The position numbers and the translations under genes are program-made. Of a DNA stretch of 64,000 nucleotides, positions 12,213-23,897 are shown piece after piece (positions within the stretch are counted from its first letter, which is position 1; every line of letters starts with the position of its first letter). The stretch is taken from contig NW_006281115.1 of assembly GCF_000203795.2 (NCBI RefSeq), forward strand, positions 442,988 through 506,987, read 5' to 3'. The notes beneath the pieces were generated by a model, which had not been told where the DNA came from, searched no databases, and was given only the letters and a program-made list of their open reading frames with translations. This DNA comes from Batrachochytrium dendrobatidis JAM81 (taxonomy: Eukaryota; Chytridiomycota; Chytridiomycetes; Rhizophydiales).

Positions 12213-13060
12213 TCAGATGCTTAAATAGTTTGAATTTTCCAATCAAGTAATGTGCGCTCAGGTTTAGAACAGCCTATTTCGTTTAGCTCGTACAGATTCA
12301 ACAATTCATATGACCTTATTTATATTTTTAAACACTCCAATAAACAATCAATTTGATTATACAAAGTTGTTTTTACGAATGGGTTTATTGTCTGTCATTT
12401 TATTCAAATCAGTCATACTCATACCAGCCGCACTCAGTGAAGCATTTGTATTTATCTTGCAGTGATTGTCTCGAGGATAAATAATTAAATATTTGCCATG
12501 CTTTTATACTACATATTGACACTTGATCAACACAACATATTATTGCCAAACTACAAACTTTTACTGCATCCTGAAAACTCGTATATTCGCGTTCTAGTTT
12601 AGCATATCAGGAATGCAACTACACATGCCAGTTACTAGGAGAAAAACTGACACCAGCCATTCCGTAGAATTGGTTTATACACTTATCTAGTGTCCCATTT
12701 TACATGAATACAGCGGCAATAGCAAATATGCATTTTTAGTTGGTCCCGGGAATACTATTCATCCATTTCGACAAACATAGGTTTGATATTCAGTAATTTT
12801 GCTCGACTTGAAACAGTTGTAGTGACCCATCAATTTTGTGTAAATCAGCGATAGGCACCCAACCACATAAGCATTAAGCCACTGCATAGCTATAATTTAT
12901 GACAGTACACAGCTATCAATTGCCACAGTCGCCACTAACTCCACTTGAAGTTTTCTGATATAAAAACAAGGTTGAACTGTCATTACCAATCATTCATTCT
13001 AGTCGATCCAGTTTGTTCCTATCGCGTTTACATACTGTTGCCTGAACACTACATTTGTCA
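12213..13060. repeat. Intergenic with dispersed repeat copy B and a TATA box
   Basis: A second diverged copy of the dispersed element lies at about 12474-12716. It starts with ATAATTAAATATTTGCC, has a middle block TATTCGCGTTCTAGTTTAG, and ends with CCATTTTACATGAATACAGC. TATAAAA at 12959-12965, 96 bases before the next ATG, is a likely TATA box for the following gene. Confidence 0.55.
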
Positions 13061-13405
13061 ATGAAGATCTCGTTAAATATCATCATCTCTCTGTTTGTTT
13101 CGCTCACTTATGCAATTATAATTCCTATCAATCAGCAATCTCATCAGCTGTTAAAGCGTGCCCCACAGTTGAAGGATAGTACTTTTACTACAGGTGCTGA
13201 AGTACCTTTCAGCTCTATTGAGTCTTCTTCCACTCAAGGTAGTTCATCTTTTACACCCTTTCCAGATATTCCTACATCTACTTTTTCCAGTGTACTCCCC
13301 GCTCCTTCTGCTAGCAGTGCCTCTCCACCACCTGCAAAAAGCTCGGGTATGCAAAAGTCGCCTCCCATATCAACAACCCCAAAAGCGAATGCAGGTTCCA
13401 ACTAA
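13061..13405 (+). CDS. Small secreted Ser/Pro/Thr-rich protein
   Basis: A single-exon 114-residue protein starts at the ATG at 13061 (MKISLNIIISLFVSLTYA). The N-terminus is a clear signal peptide. IIIPINQQSHQLLKRAPQ follows, where LLKR is a plausible dibasic (Kex2-type) propeptide site. The remainder is low-complexity Ser, Thr, Pro and Ala, likely heavily O-glycosylated and disordered, as in fungal wall-associated or secreted mucin-like proteins. There are no cysteines and no known domain. The TATA box at 12959-12965 supports transcription from this side. Function unknown; secretion is the only solid inference. Confidence 0.65.
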   Translation: MKISLNIIISLFVSLTYAIIIPINQQSHQLLKRAPQLKDSTFTTGAEVPFSSIESSSTQGSSSFTPFPDIPTSTFSSVLPAPSASSASPPPAKSSGMQKSPPISTTPKANAGSN

Positions 13406-14012
13406 AGCCCAAGGCTTTGAGATTTCATTGTCGATTAAAATTACAGTCGAGTAAAGCTTTTTTGAAAATGATTCAATTGTGGAAAAAAGGCAGAAATAAA
13501 AGACTATTTACGAATAATAAGCAATCCATCAGCTACCTATTTATCATGATTGAATATCAGTCAAATTGTATTGATTTTACTATTTTGTGCAAGTTTACAT
13601 GAGCTATCCAACTTGTTCTTGATCATTGTTTGATTTCATCACTTTAATCTGTGCGGATTGACTGAATAATGATATTGGCTGAGATGCTCAAGCCTCGAAG
13701 CAAATAAACTTGAAAATTGCCACTTAATCAGCACATTTCAAGTCAAGACTAAAATCGCCCAGCTAAAACAACCATGATTAAAAATAAGTTTGATCCAACG
13801 CCAAAAGATTCAATCTAATAGCTTTATTCAAAAACCGCATGAGTATGATCACAATTACAACAAACTGAAAATAACTTGTGCGCTTTCCTCATATCGTATT
13901 GACATAACAAGCATCATAAACTTCAAATCCGTTACATCCGAGCGTTTAAAAATCAAATCAGTGTTAGGCAGCCTATATTTTGGTTCAGCAATAGCGACCG
14001 AGTTTTCTAGAA
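13406..14012. other. Intergenic, nothing recognised
   Basis: The 3' flanks of the secreted protein and of the convergent phosphodiesterase gene meet here. Short ORFs occur but none shows a domain, signal peptide or splice support. Confidence 0.5.
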
Positions 14013-16985
14013 TTATTTTTCTGCCTTTTCTTTTTCAAGAAGATGTTTGTAAAAATTGAGTGATGCTCTAATAGGATGCAAGATATGCTTGTCCATATTT
14101 GGCAGTACTTTTCCAACAAGTTCATACATGGGAATCATTACATATGCAATAAATCTAAAGCCATTGCAATTCATGAGATAGTTTTGAGTTGTTAGTCTAG
14201 TAAACGCTTCCAAGTCGTGTCATTCACTTTCAAAAAGTACGTACCCAATCTGTGCACTGGGTTTAGTGACCTTTTCTCTATCCATAAATGGTGCATTGGG
14301 TAACCCATCTGCCTTTTCACGATCAGACTGGGAAAAAAACTCTTCAAGGAGACAATTAACCCATGGCTCAGCGACACTGGGAGGACGTACTGTGCATAAA
14401 AACAATATTAATTCATAAAAGCCGTACAAGTCAAATACAAGGCAGTTTAGTTTACAAAAATATAACACACCTTCATTGGAAATATCGGCGCATTTGATCA
14501 CTAATGATATAAGCTATTCACACCATTTTGGTCAGATGACATATTTTTCCAAACATATCATTTGATAAACTCACCAAAGCACGATTCTCGGCATCGTCAT
14601 AATTAAACGAGTCGGAAACCTTTTTAAACTGTGCAAGTAAATCACCGTGCTTGGCCATATCCGTTGACAAAATACACCGAATGATTCCTCTACGAGCTTC
14701 ACGGTACACACTATCCGAAAACCCAGCGAATATATTGCAGTCTGGCCGTTTTAATATACCAAACAGAAAGGCTGGATGAAAAATAAGCAGTTTTATGAGT
14801 GGGTATAGAGCCAATAAAAACCACAATGAATTTAAATCAGCTTACAATCCAAACTCACCCGCATGATGCATTTCAAGTGGTGCATTGTCGTTGTAAACAA
14901 TTGCCATTTCAGTTTTTGCTATTTACATTCAACTAAGTCAAATATTCTTGGAAACAAAACCATCAATTACAATGTATATGATGGACGAGTTTTAGCGTCT
15001 TACCATTGATTTGGTACGAGTTGTTATATCCAGGATGATCAAGATCTAAATACAAGCCACAGTAAAAATAAGATTTAAATTAGTGCTATTAAACATTTAC
15101 AAAACAGTCTTGGCTTTAGTTTAGAAAGTGATGGTGAATATATCCTACCATGGCCAATACAAGCCACCGTTAAAATCAATTTCTCAACTGGTTTTAATTT
15201 GTCAATCAGTTTAGTGACATTGATTAATCCGTACATCTACATATTACATCCCATAAACACGTTGTTGACATACGAGTTAGTCTCAGTATGCTGTTTAACC
15301 AGTCAAGCGTTTTAGATCAATAGAGATAGATGTATACCATTTGAGTCACACAGAATGAGTGCTTGAAGTTATGAAACGGCTACGATTTTCAAAATACACA
15401 AAGTTTAGTTTGAATCAGCAAGCCGATTTACCATGGTTACACTTTTGAAAAGAGATTTACATTATTGTTGTAGTTTTCGCGAACCACACTTAAAAACCGT
15501 CTTAAAACACCCAGATCGATTTTAAACTCTTCCACCAAACCCATTTCTACAAACATGAGCTCAAACAGTCCCAACAACTCGTTATCATCCCATTGCCAGT
15601 TGTCAAATGTGGGCGATTTCAACCATTCCTTTGTGTGTTCCGTAAAGATGTATCTAGGAGCGTCACTGGGATAGTTTGGATTAGGCATAGTAGATGTATG
15701 CGAGCTGGGGAGTTTAGTCAACATTGAATAAGGTTTCCCAAAATTGAGTTTGTCTACGTCCTATAAAATTTTAGTGTTGTACGCATGATTAATCTAAATA
15801 TGTTTAAACATACAAGGATGTACTGAACCCAATGTCTGTATAAGCTTGAATGCGAAGTTACCATTCTATCCATTTTTTTGCGAAGTTTTTTCAGACTATT
15901 CCTAAGCCGAACTACATCAGATGACTTGGTAGCCAAATCAGTGATTGGCTGAATGATTTTAGAAAGCTCAGCAGCGTGTATAGGCTCTTTTGAAACTAAA
16001 AATGTGTCTATATTGTTTTGTTAGCCAAACAGTTGAGATGAGTCTATTTCACTAGTACTGAAAGCCTGAAATACCAGTTATAAGTAATACATATGGGTTT
16101 ACCATTAGGTCGGTCGATTTGAAGTATATAGGGTGTTTCTTTTGAATTTTGAATCAATTCTTTAGCGTCCAATTCCAAATGTCTTCCATTTGTATCCGTA
16201 AGCCATACCCCAGCCTTGGTAATTTTAGTTGAAAAGTCAATATCAGAGTCGCTTATTCCAGCAGCTGCCATCAATACACACACAAGCTCATGATATGATG
16301 TAGTATTGGATATTTCGATAGATTCAGTAACAAAAGCAGTGGCAGTTGGAATTTGAATATGTATAATACGTGCTGATGAGTTTTGATGAGTGGTATCAGC
16401 TGTGTAGAGTGGGGCATCTGAAGCTAAAGGTTTATGCATGATGGTTGATGTCGGTTGATCTGAGCAGAGAGTTGCACTGGCTGACTGTAGCAACGCGTCA
16501 GAATTAACCATTGGTCCGTGTCTAACAGCCGAATCAAATATGACTGGTAAAAGTTTAACAGATGGCTGCAGCTGCTGCATAGTTTGAACAGGCAAACGTG
16601 TTTCTACAGATACTGGTAGAGTGGTAGTATCTACTGCACTCGAAATAGTATTGGTGAAACCCAAGTGATTTTTTTGTGAGAGTAAAGGGGTCAGAGCTAT
16701 GTCAGCAGGTGTTTGCTCTTGATTAAAAGGTGGATTCAACTTGTTGATTTGGTCAGCAGTGTTGGCCGATATCGTATTCACGTCAGAGGGAAATGCAACT
16801 TTCTCCAACTTTCCAGGAAGAACAGGCAAATTCAAACTTTTGGCTTGTAGTACTACGGCTCCAATATCGGTAGACATGCCAGCCGTGGATGGTTTTGAAT
16901 GGCAGATAGGCTCAGATATGTGCAATTCGACACGCCTACAAGGTATATCTGTATCATCAAGTGGTTCGATGCCAGGTTGGGGCAT
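14013..16985 (-). CDS. PDE9: PDE9-type 3',5'-cyclic nucleotide phosphodiesterase
   Basis: Eleven exons on the minus strand: 16103-16985, 15862-16007, 15461-15760, 15338-15379, 15149-15236, 15004-15045, 14859-14918, 14575-14771, 14471-14513, 14245-14389, 14013-14154. They encode 695 residues. The catalytic domain starts near residue 385 ([19 protein letters not shown]). It carries the metal-site motifs HNFKH (H446-H450) and GHDLDHPG (H486, D487), then [26 protein letters not shown] and AEPWV. The purine-clamp segment SAQIGF has the invariant Gln. Order and wording match PDE9A, a cGMP-preferring enzyme, more than other classes. The N-terminal 340 residues are mostly disordered, with a folded stretch near 205-295 that I cannot name. 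Cyclic nucleotides act in chytrid zoospore signalling, so a role there is plausible but inferred. Confidence 0.92.
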
Positions 16986-18811
16986 TCTAAAAAACAGATA
17001 GTGTCAAAACTGCAAGAATACCGACTTTAGTGCTATATTTTGTGTTGGGCTGCTGCAAACGGGCCTAAAGCTGAAGCGGTGCGCCTTTTGAGTATAAATT
17101 CAATGAATCAGTTATAATTTTTAATATTAGGCTTGCTAGTGATTGAAATGGGCAATGTAAGATTCTGACCCCGTTTTCAAAACAAAGTATCCAAGATTAT
17201 TGGGATTGCGAATACAAAGCAAATGATGGTGCTGAACTTTTTGTAAGATGATGGTATTTGGCCATCTCTAGAGAAATCACCCACTGCTCGAGTAATAAAA
17301 TGCTGATTCAAACAATCAGCAAAGAAGATGGCAAAATAAATACAATTTTAAATTGAATCATGTTGACTAGGACTCGCCTTTGAAATGCTGATGGATCGAT
17401 TGTTTACTTTTTAAATCAATAGTTTTACTATTTAAATCAATTGGAAAGATTTTAATAAAATGGTGGCAAATGAATATGGTTGAAAAAATTTCATTTCCTA
17501 TTTTTAGTCTCAAGCTTGGACATGGAGTTGACGACACTGGTCTAAAACCAACGCAGTTACCCAGCCTAGATACTTTTGCCAAGTCTGGAGTGTCAGTTTA
17601 TATAAGAGTAGTTGTCTACTGGTTGATATGAATAGAACAAGCAGATCTTATACTAGATTAAGGCTATAAAAATAGTATTAGTTATCACGTAGTTGTCGGA
17701 TTTAGTCTAAATGCGCAAGTATTCTGGTGCTGGGATCATAGTAAAAATGTAATTTTGCAATCAAAGATATAAAGGCTCATTGTTCATTATCAAGCTGCCA
17801 GTAGTTGCAATGGTTGAGTAAGAGTTTGTCATTGATATAAAAGCATGTTTTCAGTATTGTATCTCGTGTTTGTCGTCTTGCAAGTATGAATGCGTAGATG
17901 ATGCGCGGTGTATTTCAAGCAAACTATATCTAGCCAATCCTATAACCTGAAAACCAATAATTCCAAAACGGAAAAATAAAAGCAAAACCCCGGAAGTGAT
18001 GGCTCCATTGATACGACGACTAAAATCCAAACATATAATGAAATACCTCGAGTATCAATACTGCTGTTTTTGTGCACGTTCATTTCTTTTCCAAATATTA
18101 TTTTGAAAATGAACGACATTAGTAGTATCAAATGCTGAAAAATAAAGCAAGACAAGGTAAATGAGTAGAAGGACAAGTATTGAGCGTTTGCTGTTTTAAA
18201 GCCGTGTTCACGTAAAATGAAGCACTTGCTTATCTTGGAATAAACAATGGTTAAATATTTGTTGTTTTCCCATTACAGATTGATTATTTCTTTTATAGAA
18301 GCTCTGTTTTCCCTAAACATTCGGATACGTCCGCGCTCTAGTTCAAGAGAACAATCTCGAGAATGCAACTGTTGTTTCCATGCGATCACCCAGTGTTTGG
18401 GTTGAAAGATGTCGAGGATGTGAATATTCGCTCCGTATTTTTGTACAAGAATGAACACGATGGAAAAGGACCAGCGAGCTAAAAGAGTTCAAAGGGCACA
18501 ATGTTGTGCAGTAAGATTGACATCAAACATGAGACGGCCGTTTATTCTGCATTTTGACTTTGGTTCATTTTACGTAAATACGGCTGCAAATAAAACAATA
18601 AATGTAATTTAAAAAAAGAAAATAATCCAGCTATAAGGCCTTTCAAGCAAAAAATCAAAAATAGTCCCAGTCAAAGGATCATTGGATAGATTCAAGCTTA
18701 TCATGGAAAGTTAAAGTTTATAATAAAAATGTTCAGGCCATTGGATAAGCATGAGACCTGATAGTTTCAATTCGTCATTCATCAATGATATCCATTTCCC
18801 ATTATCCAAGT
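16986..18811. other. Intergenic with dispersed repeat copy C
   Basis: No convincing gene in 1.8 kb. Copy C of the dispersed element covers about 18236-18590: GGTTAAATATTTGTTGTTTT near its start, TCGAGAATGCAACTGTTG in the middle, and CATTTTACGTAAATACGGC at its end. Around 17845 an ATG opens MFSVLYLVFVVLQ just before a GTATGA donor-like site after a TATAAAA. That could be the start of a spliced secreted gene, but I found no credible second exon. Confidence 0.5.
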
Positions 18812-19741
18812 TTAACAAGCGCATGCATCCTGAACAGGGGTGGCATTTTGATTCTGGTTGAGATCTACTCGTCCACTGCTGGCATTTGTGCCTCCAGCAC
18901 CAGATCCGCTAGTTAAGCCGGTGCGTCCACGTGCAGCAGCCAGAGTCTCCAATGGGATTTTTTTAGCTATGTTAATGAATGCAATCCAAAACACCGAGAT
19001 GATTGCAAGTTAGTGTCAGCAGCCAAAAATGGATACATTTTAATGAAAAATTTCTACACATCATGAGCCTCACCAATATCTGTAAAAATATCCATGACAA
19101 ACTCGCCAGTTTTTGCTGATGCTTCCAAAAAGAGCAATCCTCCCTCAGTGGCATATGCCCGAGCCTCTTCGGTCGAAACACCACGGGCTGTAGCAGCCAA
19201 GTCCAACTTATTGCCCACAAGAGCAATCACAATATTAGGGTTTGCCTGTCGCTGTAATTCCTTGACCCATGCTTTGGCCTTTTCCAGTGAAGCCTAAGAA
19301 TATCCAAGCACACGGAGATGAAGTTGAAACACTTGTTCAGGATGGTATCAGGAATAATGATTCCACATCAACACTTACAGGTTTAGTGATATCGTAAGCA
19401 ACGACTGCAGCCTGAGCATTTCTGTAGTACATGGGTGCGAGCGAATGGAATCTTTCCTGACCGGCAGTATCCCAAATCTCAAACTTGATGATTTTATCAT
19501 CCAACCGACACTTTTGAGTCAGGAAAGCAGCACCAATAGTGGGTTCCTTGTTTTCCTGAAACTCATTATTAACAAAACGAAGCACCAACGAGGATTTGCC
19601 CACAGCAGCTTCGCCTAGAAGAACCAGCTTGACTTGGATGGGTTTGAGGTTAGATTGAGCATTGGTAGAGCCAGAAATTGCAGCAGAAGAGGAAGAAGCA
19701 GAAATCCCAGAAGGAGTATTAGGTCGTTGATTGGTAGCCAT
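18812..19741 (-). CDS. RAB5: Rab5-family small GTPase (Ypt5/Vps21)
   Basis: Three exons, 19379-19741, 19074-19293 and 18812-18966, encode 245 residues. The P-loop GEAAVGKSS is at residues 43-51, switch I contains EPTIGAAF, switch II is [18 protein letters not shown], and base recognition uses GNKLDL and EASAKTGE. The combination AAFLTQ with [17 protein letters not shown] is typical of Rab5 rather than other Rabs. The C-terminus ends in Cys-Ala-Cys, a double-geranylgeranyl site. Rab5 controls early endosome fusion and sorting. The N-terminal extension of about 35 Ser-rich residues is longer than usual. Transcription diverges from PACRG, with 299 bases between start codons. Confidence 0.96.
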
Positions 19742-20040
19742 GATAGAGCTGGTTGATGAGAATGACGTCGAGTATATTTGACTGTTGAATTCAATAGTAA
19801 CTGGTCAGTAAAGTAGAAACTGAATGCAGTAGTAATTAGTATTGAATCAAAAACAGTAATTCAAAAACTACAAGATAGTACCAACTGTAATAGTATTGAT
19901 GGTTTGGCTCCCTTGTCGCTTATCAACTATTTAAAGAAATCGTTGCGCTCGCTGACAGTCATAAATAGTCACGTGTGTCGTGGTCATGATTCGCACTGAA
20001 TTCCAGCTTGATTTATATCCAATCTCGACTCAAATCTACA

Positions 20041-21324
20041 ATGGCTCATATTCACCATCCTCATAATAGTCAGAAACAAATCGATATTTCTAATATTCAA
20101 CTCTCTGCAAAACAGCTTGCTGCTGCTGGTGGCTATTTTGCTCCTCCTGGCTCTAGTCCTCCAAAGGCTGGTGCTTTTGCTTCTCGTAAAATTGCTCCAG
20201 TACAGCCAAATAAACCTAGTATGTCTTGACTTGATTTTTATTTTAAAACTATGCAAGTTTTCTGTTATCTTTTCATTATTGATACTGGATGACCAGAAGC
20301 TATACATGTCTACTAAGTGACGAATAAAATGGATATTACGCGTCATGCTGCATTCTAATATCGTCACTGGCTCAGCTCTTGATGGGTCTTGATTTACAAT
20401 CATATACTACTGCCGTGTAGTCTGAATACTGTTTTTATTTTGTATCTTTAATATTTACTAATTCTTTGTTTTCCTGTAGAGGATATCTTTAGCGAAAAGG
20501 CAAAGGAAAAAACCAGTATGTGTCCTGTATTGGTTGTTTTTACGTAGATTCAAGCAATTTACTCTTTTTCTACACAAACTACTTTTTAACCAAATGATTT
20601 AACTTGAAACAATTATTAGGCTTTAGAAAACTGTATGATCGAGGTGACTTTCCCATTTCAGTCAACCACGATGCCAAGGGCAATAAGATCAATTGGAAGG
20701 TATATAAATAGTATTGGTTGACGAGTTTACATGTTGTATTTATCATCATGCCATGATATCAAATTAGGTGGATATAGAAAAACTGGACTATCATCATTAT
20801 CTTCCACTTTTTTTTTCTGGTCTATGCGAGACTGAAGAACCATTTGCCTTTTTGGCTCGTCAGGGGATTCATGATTTGCTTGACAAGGGCGGAAATAAGA
20901 TTCTCCCCGTAGTTCCTCAACTTATTATTCCAATCAAAAAGGCTCTCAATACTCGTAACATTCATGTCATTACCACTACCTTGAAGGTGCTACAGCATCT
21001 TGTAGAGTCGGCAGATATGGTTGGCGAAGCACTGGTTCCTTACTACCGCCAGATTCTCCCCATATTTAATCTGTTTAAAAACAAAAATGGTAATTATCCG
21101 AAATCCATCCATCCGTAGTGTGAAAATCAAACACTCATTTTGTAATTTGTTGGGTTTTAGTCAATCTTGGCGATGGTATCTACTACTCACAGCAAAAGCG
21201 AGAGAATATTGGTGATTTGATACAAGAGACGCTTGAAAAATTTGAATTGACTGGTGGTGAAGATGCATTCATCAACATCAAATACATGGTTCCCACCTAC
21301 GAAAGTGTCTTGTCGCGAGTGTAA
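20041..21324 (+). CDS. PACRG: PACRG (parkin co-regulated gene) axonemal protein
   Basis: Five exons, 20041-20218, 20480-20515, 20620-20699, 20768-21089 and 21161-21324, encode 259 residues. After a variable N-terminus, the protein carries the strongly conserved PACRG core: [92 protein letters not shown], and finally [23 protein letters not shown] is a helical-repeat inner-junction protein that ties A- and B-tubules of ciliary doublet microtubules. Its presence argues for an organism with motile flagellated cells, that is zoospores, and excludes Dikarya. Very high confidence because several long blocks match. Confidence 0.97.
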
Positions 21325-21729
21325 AAATATATGACTGAGTTACTAGTCTGGATATTTCAACAGTAGCCAAATTTTGATGAACTCTAGACAATAGAATGGT
21401 ATGCTTTGGAGTTTATTTCCCATCAATTATTTTTTGATTCGACCCGTCCTATTATACTTGGACTCTCTTTTAAACATTGGCTAATAAAGACTACTTATTT
21501 GCCGAGTTTTTGGTGTGTTTTTTAAATGGGTTTTATTTACAATAAACTTGGGTTTGGCAATAAAAGGTTTTTATTGAATGAACGACATTGAATGCAACAC
21601 AATAACAAGTAACCAACACGCAATACACGCTGCGTTACAACATATGCTGGATGATGCTGTCGATAGTTTACTGAGCTGCGAACAATGTGATGAGCTTGAT
21701 TGAACAATTCGTTGCTGAACACCAGAGTC
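21325..21729 (-). repeat. Conserved 3' flank of coiled-coil secreted gene 1
   Basis: The segment 21550-21720 matches the 3' flanks of the paralogs at 23.7 kb and 61.3 kb. Shared words include CAATACACGCTGC and GTTTACTGAGCTGC. On the minus strand it holds AATAAA (forward TTTATT near 21570), a likely polyadenylation signal for the gene at 21730-22404. PACRG ends on the other side. Confidence 0.75.
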
Positions 21730-22404
21730 CTACAAAGTTGTCTCATACCCAGATTGTGACAGTGACTGCAACGAGCCACTGTAGAATTCGCCAAGACATT
21801 CCGTAAATCCAGGGACCGATTCCAGGCGTGGAAAATCATTAATAGTCAGTGGTGTAGATCCATCATTGCCCAAAAAGTATTTTAGGATTTTCATTTGGAA
21901 CTCGGCTAGTCTTTCCTTTAGGCCATCAAACTCCTCATCGAGATCCCAGTACTGCTTTCGAAGTTTCCTAAGAATCTCACGACTGCCTTCAATCCCAAGT
22001 TCAAGTTCGGCAATCTTTGATCCATAGCTTTCTGCGTCATTGCTTTCCTCGGCTTCACTTTCCAAAGCATCGAATTCTTTCCTTTGGGTTTTCACCTTTT
22101 GTCTTTGGATTTCAATCTCGATTCTTTTCTCTTCCATTTCTTGTTTTAAAATGTCAGCAGTTTTACTATATTCTACCAATATTTTAATCAAAACCACTCC
22201 CTCGCTATCAATCAAATGGCAGCCGGAATAGTCGCCATAAAGTGAATCAGGAACCGAGGTAGGTTCAGCAGTTTTAGTCGCGCTTGGAGAGGCTGACAAA
22301 GTGCTAGCTTCAGTGCTCGTGGTCGAACTGGAATCAACTGGATTAGCGATCGTGACTGAGCAGACAGCAAGTATCGATGACAGTAAGGTGATTGAAAATT
22401 TCAT
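21730..22404 (-). CDS. Secreted coiled-coil protein, family 1 member a
   Basis: Single exon, 224 residues from the ATG at 22404 (MKFSITLLSSILAVCSVTIA, a clean signal peptide). An upstream in-frame ATG at 22443 would bury the signal, so the inner start is chosen. A Ser/Thr-rich spacer follows, then one cysteine (YSGCHLID). About 100 residues of charged heptad-like helix come next (KQEMEEKRIEIEIQRQKVKT...), probably coiled coil, and a C-terminal PGFTECLGEFY with a second cysteine. The same two-cysteine bracket is seen in the members at 23.9 and 61.5 kb. No known domain. The gene has the shared promoter block at 22487-22534. A role as a secreted effector is inference from secretion, expansion and divergence. 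Confidence 0.85.
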   Translation of the reverse strand: MKFSITLLSSILAVCSVTIANPVDSSSTTSTEASTLSASPSATKTAEPTSVPDSLYGDYSGCHLIDSEGVVLIKILVEYSKTADILKQEMEEKRIEIEIQRQKVKTQRKEFDALESEAEESNDAESYGSKIAELELGIEGSREILRKLRKQYWDLDEEFDGLKERLAEFQMKILKYFLGNDGSTPLTINDFPRLESVPGFTECLGEFYSGSLQSLSQSGYETTL

Positions 22405-22486
22405 TGTATTGTCTTGGCTGAGAAAGTTGTAGATGAATGCCATTCAATACGTCGGTTTGGTGTCGTATTTATATCCGTTATTGTAT

Positions 22487-22534
22487 AATATTAAAAGCAT
22501 GTTCCTTGGATGACCGCTCTAAGGGATTGGCTTT
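22487..22534 (-). promoter_or_regulatory. Shared promoter block, copy 1
   Basis: In gene orientation it contains AAAGCCAATCCCTTAGAGC then GGTCATCCAAGG and GCTTTTAATATT. It ends 83 bases before the ATG at 22404. A second shared word, CCCTTTAAAGTTACC, lies further upstream near 22590-22606. Confidence 0.7.
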
Positions 22535-22831
22535 ATTTCATTTACCGTATTTATTGCCAGGGTTAGCAGTGATTTACTATTATCAATGCCAAGGTAACTT
22601 TAAAGGGATCTCCCTTTACACAATTGTTTATGAAGTGATCTGGCACCCGATATCAAGATCAACGATCAGAATACACTTGCCGCACTATGATGCCGCTAAT
22701 AATATATTCTAGGTGATATCACCACATGACGGTACACAAGCAATGCTGTCCATCCGCTTGATTTGTTGTAAACACTCGAGATCTCGCCTGTTCAACAACA
22801 CTTTTGTTAACAGTGTAGTCTTTTCAAGTGG

Positions 22832-23450
22832 GTTTCGTTTAAACTCGAATACTGGAATACGAGATGATTTCATGCAGACATGCCATGATCGTACGAGCAT
22901 ATACTGACGGTGCTACGAGTTTGTTGGTCAACTGTTGTATGACTGTTCCAGTGGTGGTGTCAGAGTTGTGTTTGTTATCACTGGTACGCTACCATCAAAT
23001 ACTCGGCATTCTGTGATCAGTCACTCCAACTCAAATACCAGCACCACATGACTGACAACTGATTGCTTGTCAGTCAGTAGTCTGATCAATACACCACCAC
23101 ATATCCATGTATATCCATGTATACACATTGTTGTCAGTTACATCGAGTGTTTGTCCAAATAGGTCGATTCAGACGGGTTGCATATAACCGACTAATCCAG
23201 CATCCATCCATTGTCAAACAACTATAATGCACAATACCACCAAGTGTGCGATTACACACGCACTGATCAGTCGTTGCACAGTATGCATCAGTCAATGTCC
23301 AGCATGTGTGTCTGCAACTAAATTGCAGTCCATGACATATCCACACGATCCAACATGACAAATCATGTACCGCGAGTCCAAGATTGATCAAAAACCTGAT
23401 CACAGTAAACACAGCATAGTGTTGCATATCAGAGTCGATATATCAAGTGA
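22832..23450. repeat. Direct repeat unit 1 (619 bp)
   Basis: Near-identical to 25030-25677. The differences I see are a few single bases plus two insertions in the other copy, one of about 10 bases (an extra ACACATGTAT) and one of about 20 bases. No ORF with support lies inside. Confidence 0.9.
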
Positions 23451-23897
23451 CAATTACACATTTGTTGATGGTTGTAATAGTCCATTCGTATCACCTGAAT
23501 AAAATAGTATAGTGATACCAATGAGTTGGTGTCAAATGGAGTGGGTTGATTGGTAACCCAAAATGACAAATATACACAATCGCGTGGATCCATAAATGAC
23601 ATTGCAATGATTAATACAATACAATACAATGCATAGTAGTTGATTGGTGTAGTATGATCAAACCATCAGTATAATACACTATGGTTTGGCAATACACGAT
23701 GTTTATTGAATAAGCGACATCGAATGCAACACAAATGACAATTAAACCAGCACGCAATACACGCTGCGTTACAACATATACTGGATGATGCTGTCGATAG
23801 TTTACTGAGCTGCAACAATGTGACGAGTCTATGGTTGAAGGGTTTATTACCAAACACCAAAATCTGGAGAAACGACACCATACTCGGATCGTGGCAA

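Larger units (their letters stand above)
22405..23897. repeat. Promoter region plus long direct repeat unit 1
   Basis: The first part, to about 22715, is the upstream region of gene 21730-22404 and matches the upstream DNA of the paralog at 61.5 kb (for example GCCGCACTATGATGCCGCTA). 22832-23450 is repeat unit 1, nearly identical to 25030-25677. 23684-23835 is the conserved 3' flank of the next gene with AATAAA on the minus strand. ORFs here are shadows of these repeats. Confidence 0.75.

Noticed and set aside
17367..17582. Minus-strand ORF of 71 codons in the PDE-Rab5 interval
   Set aside because: No domain, no splice partner and no signal peptide; sequence is AT-rich with simple repeats.
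17940..18176. Minus-strand hydrophobic ORF of 78 codons
   Set aside because: Hydrophobic because of T-rich DNA; no conserved motif, no partner exon, and adjacent to repeat copy C.
21537..21839. ORF on the minus strand overlapping the end of secreted gene a, similar to an ORF at 23611-23901
   Set aside because: The similarity comes from the conserved 3' flank at DNA level. The frames have no common start and overlap known genes, so they are shadows.
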